Source of the DNA: Ruminiclostridium sp.
GTDB taxonomy: Bacteria > Bacillota > Clostridia > Oscillospirales > Oscillospiraceae
NCBI GenBank assembly: GCA_021442645.1
Contig: JABUSR010000142.1
Location: forward strand, 1-9,377
Length of the DNA: 9,377 nt
Reading direction: 5' to 3'
Positions 5,030-9,377 of the stretch are shown here, in pieces (the stretch's first letter is position 1; every line of letters starts with the position of its first letter). The notes beneath the pieces are model-generated. The model did not search any database and was not told the DNA's origin. It saw only the letters and a program-made list of their open reading frames with translations. Position numbers and translations under genes: made by a program.

Positions 5030-6301
5030 TTACTCTTGTTCCCGGACGGTCCAGCCGGCAGTAATCAGGCCGCTGCTGCCGTCGTCACGGTAGCACAGTT
5101 GAAGTTCCTTCCCCGCCTGCCCCATGGTGGCCGCTGCGGCGGCGGCCTGGAGTTCGGGTAAGATGGCGCAGGCTGTCTCAGTCTCCTGGTACTGGCGGAG
5201 GCGGACGGAGAAGGATGTCAGGTCTGCCCCGCGGAACACGAAGCGGGCGGAGGGGCCGGCCTGCCACAGATCCACCTGGGCCCCGCCCAGCATATAGCAG
5301 AAGGTCATCTGCACGCTTCCGTCGGAGAGAGCCTCGACGCTCTGGCAGCGCATCCGGCCCTGGGTGGGCGCGCAGGAGAGGATCTGGCCCAGAATCTCCT
5401 GGGCTTTGATGTGCAGGTCGGCCTGCTTCTGGGACTGGGCCTGGTAGCGGGCCGTGCCGCTGCCGGAGCCGTGGAAGCTCACGGTGCCGTCCTTCTGAAT
5501 GCGGAGGGAGTCTGCGCCCTCCCGGATTACAGTGCCGTCGGCCGACTCATAGACGGAGGCCGCCCGGGTGTTGAAGTTCAGCTTGACCAGCAGGTCCTCC
5601 ATCAGGAGGGCGTCCTGCAGTTCCAGGGGGTTCCACGCCTGATACACCCGGCAGGTGGGCGGGCTGGGCAGGATCATCATGTAGCCGGGGAGCAGTTCCG
5701 TGAGGTCGGCCACCTCAAAGGCGAACTTGGCGCCGTTGGGGACCATCTGGTCCAGCACCGCCGGGGGGACAATCTCCTCCCCCTTGACGCGGGCGGTGTA
5801 GTATTCCCCGGTGTCCTGGTTGTAGTAGAAGACCTCGCTGGCCCGGTCGTCTTCTGTCCGGACCATGAAGAGGCGGCCCTCCCGGTCCTCCTGGTTGCCG
5901 AAGGAGACATTGTAGAGGAAGTCGTAGCAGACCCAGGTGCCCTCTTCGCTGACTGCCGCCTGCCAGTCCTCCGGGGTGACGGTCTTGGGGTCGCCCATGG
6001 CCTCCAGGGACTGGGTGAGGAAGTCTCCCAGTCCTCTGCTGTACAGGTCATCAACGGTGGCCTGGGCGTACTGGACGCCGCAACGGCCCTGGTCCGTCCG
6101 GCTCATGAGGCCCACGGGGGTCTCGCAGGAGATCTCCATGCCCTGGGAGCCGGAGACGGCGCTGTCGGTAGAGCCGCCCAGGCTTGTGATGGCCTGGAAC
6201 ATGCCTGCCTTTCCCACCAGGAGGAGGGCCGTGCAGACGAGGACGGCGATGACGATATTTTCGATGCGGTCGAGTCTCTGCGGGCTGAGCTTCTGCATCA
6301 T
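5030..6301 (-). CDS. walH: WalH/YycH-like membrane regulator of the WalK kinase
   Basis: This 423-aa protein has a short cytoplasmic N-terminus, one membrane helix (about 14-32, ENIVIAVLVCTALLLVGKA) and a large extracytoplasmic part. In the YycH family this part forms several beta-rich domains that work with YycI to modulate WalK. A family-like stretch lies in the middle, FNTRAASVYESADGTVIREG, followed by LRIQKDGTVSFHG, which resembles the repeated strand pattern of YycH. Length is close to the roughly 455 aa of B. subtilis YycH. The ATG at 6301-6299 overlaps the walK stop as ATGA (TGA at 6300-6298), with GGGAGG inside walK as ribosome binding site, so translation is coupled. A second ATG follows immediately (6298-6296) and could be used. 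Conservation is low, so the name depends partly on gene order. Confidence 0.8.
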   Translation of the reverse strand: MMQKLSPQRLDRIENIVIAVLVCTALLLVGKAGMFQAITSLGGSTDSAVSGSQGMEISCETPVGLMSRTDQGRCGVQYAQATVDDLYSRGLGDFLTQSLEAMGDPKTVTPEDWQAAVSEEGTWVCYDFLYNVSFGNQEDREGRLFMVRTEDDRASEVFYYNQDTGEYYTARVKGEEIVPPAVLDQMVPNGAKFAFEVADLTELLPGYMMILPSPPTCRVYQAWNPLELQDALLMEDLLVKLNFNTRAASVYESADGTVIREGADSLRIQKDGTVSFHGSGSGTARYQAQSQKQADLHIKAQEILGQILSCAPTQGRMRCQSVEALSDGSVQMTFCYMLGGAQVDLWQAGPSARFVFRGADLTSFSVRLRQYQETETACAILPELQAAAAAATMGQAGKELQLCYRDDGSSGLITAGWTVREQE

Positions 6302-8070
6302 ACCTGAGGACCTCCCACCTTCAACTCCATGCGGACGGTGGTGCCGGGGCCCTCCCGGTCCACCAGGGACAGGCTGCCCTCATGCCGCTGGATAATCTCC
6401 TGGGCGATGGACAGACCCAGGCCCGTGCCGCCGGACTCCCGGGACCGGGCCTTGTCCACACGGTAGAACCGCTCGAAAATCCGGTCTCGGTCGCCTTCGG
6501 GGATGCCGATGCCGTTGTCTTCCACCTCCAGCCATACCCGGTCCCGGGTCTGACCGGCCCGCATGACGATGCGGCCGTTGTCGGGGGTGTACTTGATGGC
6601 GTTGGAGAGGATGTTCATGATGACCTGGAGGACCCGCTCCCGGTCGGCCCGGATTACGGGCAGGTCCTCGTCCCCCATGAGCTTCAGCTCGTGGCCGTGG
6701 CGCTGGGCCTCCAGCAGGACAGCCTGGTAGCTGTCCCGCAGGACATCGCCGAAGGGGAAACTGGTCAGGCTCATCTGGCTGTGGCCGGAGTCGAACCGGG
6801 ACAGGGTCAGCAGGTCCTGGACGATATGGGTCATACGGTCGCTCTCGTTGAGGATGACCCCCAGGAAATTGGTCATCATCTCGGGCGGCAGGTCGGGGTT
6901 CTCTGTCAGGGTCTCCGCATAGCTGCGGATGTTGGTGAGGGGGGTGCGCAGCTCGTGGGACACGTTGGCCACGAACTCACGGCGCATGGTCTCGTTCTTC
7001 ACCTGCTGGGTGACATCGTGGACCACCACCAGGACGCCGGCCTGCTTCTCCCGGTCGAAGGGTGCCATGAGCAGGAGGAGGATTCGGTCACCCAGGACGG
7101 TCTCGCTCTCCAGGCAGTCGCTGTCCAGGGTAAGGACGGTGTCCAGGGGGGCAATCTCCCCGAAGAGGTTCTCGTAGCGGACGCCGCCGCCCACGGGGAT
7201 GGCCATGTTCAGCATCTCCTCCGCGGCCGGGTTGGAGTGGATGACCTCTCCCCCCTGGTCGAAGGCCACCACGCCGTCCGTCATGTGGAGGAAGAGGGTG
7301 CTGAGCTTGGTCCGCTCCTTTTCCACCTCACGGATGGTGGTCTGCAGCTGGTCAGCCATGTTATTGAAGGTGCCCGTCAGGATGCCGATCTCATCGTGAG
7401 AGGCCACCTGGATGCCGTTGTCGAAGTCACCCTCGGCCATTCGCTGGGCCCCTCGGGTCAGGGCCTGTATGGGCGTGACCATGGCCCGGGACAGCAGGAA
7501 GGAAAGCAGAACCGAAATCACCAGGCCGAAGACCAGCGCCTCTAAGATGAGGCGGACAATCTGGCTGTTCAGGTCCTGGACGGTGCCGCGATCATCGAGA
7601 ATGTAGATGATGAAGGACTGGCCGCCTCGATCGACGGGAATGGCCAGGTCCATGTAGCTGGCGGTGAGGTCACTCTTACTGCCCACGACCCCCTCGTTCA
7701 TGGCGGTGTAGAGGTTGGGGGTGATTTCCGGGGACTGGCCTTCGACCTCCCGGGAGCCGGCCAGATAGGCGCAGTCGGCACCGTTGAGGATATAATAGTT
7801 CCGGCTGCTCCCGTCCACGCCCAGCTGCCACATGTAGGTCTTGAGGACATCGTCCAGGGCCTGGACCGGGTCTGTCTCCCCCTCTTTGGAGGTAATCAGG
7901 TCCCTGGCCAGGGCGGTATCATCCCGGAATACGTCGGTCATCTGGGAGTAAAAGTCGTTCAGGTAGAAGCGGTTGACTGAATTGGTCAGGAAGGCGCCGA
8001 TGATGGTCATCAGACTGACCACCAGCAGCACCATGATCAGCACCAGCTTCATGTGCAGGCTTCGCAGCAC
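6298..8070 (-). CDS. walK: WalK sensor histidine kinase
   Basis: This membrane sensor kinase phosphorylates WalR in response to cell-wall state. Numbering from the GTG at 8070 (590 aa), its parts are: membrane helix 1 (about 8-28); an extracytoplasmic sensor domain of about 145 residues; membrane helix 2 (about 174-195); HAMP (about 195-247); a PAS domain (about 259-362, with HMTDGVVAFDQGGEVIHSN near its start); HisKA with FVANVSHELRTPL and phospho-accepting H372; and HATPase_c with N490 (NILSNAIKYTP), DNGIGIP (D518), an F-box region ERFYRVDKARSRESGG and GGTGLGLS (547-554). All catalytic boxes are intact. An in-frame GTG at 8079 exists, but AAGGGAG (8087-8081) is then only 1 nt away. From 8070 the spacing is 10 nt and the N-terminus reads MLRSLHMKLVLIM, typical of clostridial WalK. 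It follows walR closely and overlaps walH by 4 nt. Confidence 0.95.
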   Translation of the reverse strand: MLRSLHMKLVLIMVLLVVSLMTIIGAFLTNSVNRFYLNDFYSQMTDVFRDDTALARDLITSKEGETDPVQALDDVLKTYMWQLGVDGSSRNYYILNGADCAYLAGSREVEGQSPEITPNLYTAMNEGVVGSKSDLTASYMDLAIPVDRGGQSFIIYILDDRGTVQDLNSQIVRLILEALVFGLVISVLLSFLLSRAMVTPIQALTRGAQRMAEGDFDNGIQVASHDEIGILTGTFNNMADQLQTTIREVEKERTKLSTLFLHMTDGVVAFDQGGEVIHSNPAAEEMLNMAIPVGGGVRYENLFGEIAPLDTVLTLDSDCLESETVLGDRILLLLMAPFDREKQAGVLVVVHDVTQQVKNETMRREFVANVSHELRTPLTNIRSYAETLTENPDLPPEMMTNFLGVILNESDRMTHIVQDLLTLSRFDSGHSQMSLTSFPFGDVLRDSYQAVLLEAQRHGHELKLMGDEDLPVIRADRERVLQVIMNILSNAIKYTPDNGRIVMRAGQTRDRVWLEVEDNGIGIPEGDRDRIFERFYRVDKARSRESGGTGLGLSIAQEIIQRHEGSLSLVDREGPGTTVRMELKVGGPQV

Positions 8071-8085
8071 GCCAATCACGCTCCC

Positions 8086-8790
8086 TTAATCTTTCTGGAA
8101 ATAGTAGCCCGCGCCACGGCGGGTCAGGATAAATACCGGCTGGGCGGGGTTGTCCTCCAGCTTTTCACGCAGACGGCGGACGGCCACATCAACACCGCGG
8201 ACGTCGCCCACATAGCCCTCGTAGTTCCAGACCCGCTCCATCAGCTCCTGCCGGGAGAAGACCTTCCCTGCGTTGGAGGCCAGGTAAGTCAGCAGTTCCA
8301 GCTCCCGCTGGGTCAGTTCCAGGGTTTCCCCATCCTTGGTGACGAACCCGGCCCCTTTGTCGATGACCAGCCGGCCCAGGTCCAGGCGGGCCTCCGGGGG
8401 CGTTTCTGTCGGCTGGAGCATATCCACCCGGCGGATGTTGGCCTTCACCCGTGCCATCAGCTCCCGGATGGAGAAGGGCTTGGTGATGTAGTCATCGGCG
8501 CCCAGGTCCAGGCCCAGGATCTTGTCCTTCTCGGCCTCTCGGGCGGTGATGATGAGGACCGGGGTGTTCTGCCCCTTGTCCCGGATGGTCTTGCAGACCT
8601 CAAATCCGTTCATGGCGGGCAGCATCAGGTCCAGCAGGATGAGATCCGGGTTTTCCTCCAGGGCCAGCTGCAGGCCGGTCACGCCGTCAAAGGCCTCCAG
8701 AGTGTCGTAGCCTTCCTTCTGCAGGTTGAAGCGGAGGATGTCTACGATGTTTTTCTCGTCCTCCACAATCAGAACCTTTTTTCTCTCCAT
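8086..8790 (-). CDS. walR: WalR response regulator, OmpR family
   Basis: This cytosolic DNA-binding regulator controls cell-wall hydrolases and envelope homeostasis in Bacillota and is usually essential. The 234-aa protein has a receiver domain (about 4-118) with the acidic pocket E10-D11-E12, phospho-acceptor D54 (LILLDLMLP), T82 (VLIITARE) and K104 (DYITKPFS). A winged-helix DNA-binding domain follows (about 130-232), with LTQRELELLTYLASNAGKVFSR-type and VWNYEGYVGDVRGVDVAVRRLR-type segments. The receiver and winged-helix pattern is very close to YycF/WalR, and the presence of walK, walH and walI makes the name firm over PhoP. The ATG at 8790 has AAGGAAGAGG upstream. It lies 18 nt after the Nudix gene with no room for a clear promoter, so it is probably read through from upstream. 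Confidence 0.95.
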   Translation of the reverse strand: MERKKVLIVEDEKNIVDILRFNLQKEGYDTLEAFDGVTGLQLALEENPDLILLDLMLPAMNGFEVCKTIRDKGQNTPVLIITAREAEKDKILGLDLGADDYITKPFSIRELMARVKANIRRVDMLQPTETPPEARLDLGRLVIDKGAGFVTKDGETLELTQRELELLTYLASNAGKVFSRQELMERVWNYEGYVGDVRGVDVAVRRLREKLEDNPAQPVFILTRRGAGYYFQKD

Positions 8791-8808
8791 TGCGCCTCTT
8801 CCTTTCTC

Positions 8809-9354
8809 TCAGCCCCGGTTCTCCTTCAGGAGCAGGGACGCCTTCAGAATCCCGGCCAGGGTCTTACCGTCCTTGATTTCTCCCCGGGCTGCCATGTCCA
8901 GCAGCTCCCTGTAGGGAATCCGGACCACTTCCAGGAATTCCCCGTCATCGGGGTGGACGGGGCCGGGGACCAGGTCGTTGGCAAAATAGAGGTAGATCTT
9001 CTCCGCAAAGATGCCGGGGGAGGAGTAACTCACGCCCATGGATTCAAAGACCCGGGGCTCCAGGCCGGTCTCCTCGGCCAGTTCCCGCAGACCGCTGTCC
9101 CGGGGATCCTCGCCGGGCTCCAGCTTGCCTGCCGGCAGCTCCAGCACCACTTCTCCCACAGGGTAGCGGAACTGGCGGACCATAATGACCTTGTCCTCTT
9201 CGTCAATGGCAAAGATCGCTACGCCGCCGGGGTGCTCTACCACCTCACGGTTGGTGATGCGGCCGTCCACCAGCCTGGCTTTGTCCCGCCGCACATTGAC
9301 GATGACACCTTCATACACGGTCTGCTGAGAGACCATTTCTTCTTTCAGTTCCAT
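8809..9354 (-). CDS. nudF: Nudix hydrolase, ADP-ribose pyrophosphatase type
   Basis: This cytosolic enzyme likely hydrolyses ADP-ribose to AMP and ribose 5-phosphate, removing a reactive by-product of NAD turnover. The 181-aa protein has a complete Nudix box at 76-98, G76-x5-E82-x7-R90-E-L-x-E94-E95-x-G97-L98, the metal-binding loop. It is preceded by VRQFRYPVGEVVLELPAG, the pattern typical of ADP-ribose pyrophosphatases. SYSSPGIFAEKIYLYFA follows (about 109-125), another trait of that subgroup. The ATG at 9354-9352 is preceded by GAGGTG (9366-9361) with suitable spacing. Only 23 bp upstream remain in the window, so its promoter is not visible and it may belong to a longer operon. It is followed 18 nt later by walR. 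The exact substrate cannot be proven from sequence. Confidence 0.92.
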   Translation of the reverse strand: MELKEEMVSQQTVYEGVIVNVRRDKARLVDGRITNREVVEHPGGVAIFAIDEEDKVIMVRQFRYPVGEVVLELPAGKLEPGEDPRDSGLRELAEETGLEPRVFESMGVSYSSPGIFAEKIYLYFANDLVPGPVHPDDGEFLEVVRIPYRELLDMAARGEIKDGKTLAGILKASLLLKENRG

Positions 9355-9377
9355 ATGTGCACCTCGACTTCCTGGGG

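Noticed and set aside
4466..5161. 231-codon plus-strand frame beginning in the repeat and crossing walI
   Set aside because: It starts inside repeat copy 2 and runs antisense to walI and the end of walH. It shows no family resemblance.
5411..7545. Long plus-strand frames antisense to walH and walK
   Set aside because: They lie in the complementary frame of GC-rich genes with intact kinase motifs. The peptides are His/Gly/Val/Leu-rich with no domain.

Overview
The window carries a piece of chromosome from what looks like a high-GC Bacillota, most likely a gut Clostridia of the Oscillospirales type (Flavonifractor/Lawsonibacter-like). This is an inference. It rests on the five-gene WalRK-type operon, the low-GC-Gram-positive style of the proteins, strong Shine-Dalgarno sites, GC-rich codon use, and intergenic palindromic repeats of a kind I recall from that group.

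Layout from left to right. (1) Positions 1-663, minus strand: the N-terminal half of a ClC-family anion channel/antiporter, running off the left edge. (2) Positions 664-830: a divergent promoter region with one good extended -10 promoter on each strand. (3) Positions 831-1820, plus: a DusB-type tRNA-dihydrouridine synthase with a GTG start. (4) Positions 1821-2059: a 239-bp regulatory intergenic region. It holds a long GC-rich hairpin without a U-tract, two near-identical 13-14-bp direct repeats 23 bp apart, a near-consensus sigma-A promoter, and a structured leader with competing hairpins that could mask the ribosome binding site. (5) Positions 2060-4138, plus: an EF-G-like translational GTPase of the divergent paralog type. 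Its DTPGH motif reads DTPGA, and its codon use points to very high expression. It ends at a textbook intrinsic terminator. (6) Positions 4224-4528: about 300 bp without genes, filled with a palindromic element and two copies of a roughly 67-bp repeat 90 bp apart. (7) Positions 4529-9354, all minus: a tight operon, read right to left as nudF (Nudix ADP-ribose pyrophosphatase), walR, walK, walH (yycH), walI (yycI).

How the genes work together. WalK is a membrane sensor kinase that phosphorylates WalR, the essential cell-wall homeostasis regulator of Bacillota. WalH and WalI are membrane-anchored partners that tune WalK. The Nudix gene sits 18 nt upstream of walR and is probably co-transcribed. 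The usual following genes walJ and htrA/htrC are absent; the operon ends at walI and meets the convergent EF-G paralog gene across the repeats. The EF-G terminator hairpin is nearly symmetric and may end both transcripts.

The most interesting part is the EF-G paralog: the apparent loss of its catalytic histidine, its expression-optimised codons and its elaborate upstream region. The rest of the protein-coding content is ordinary chromosomal core.
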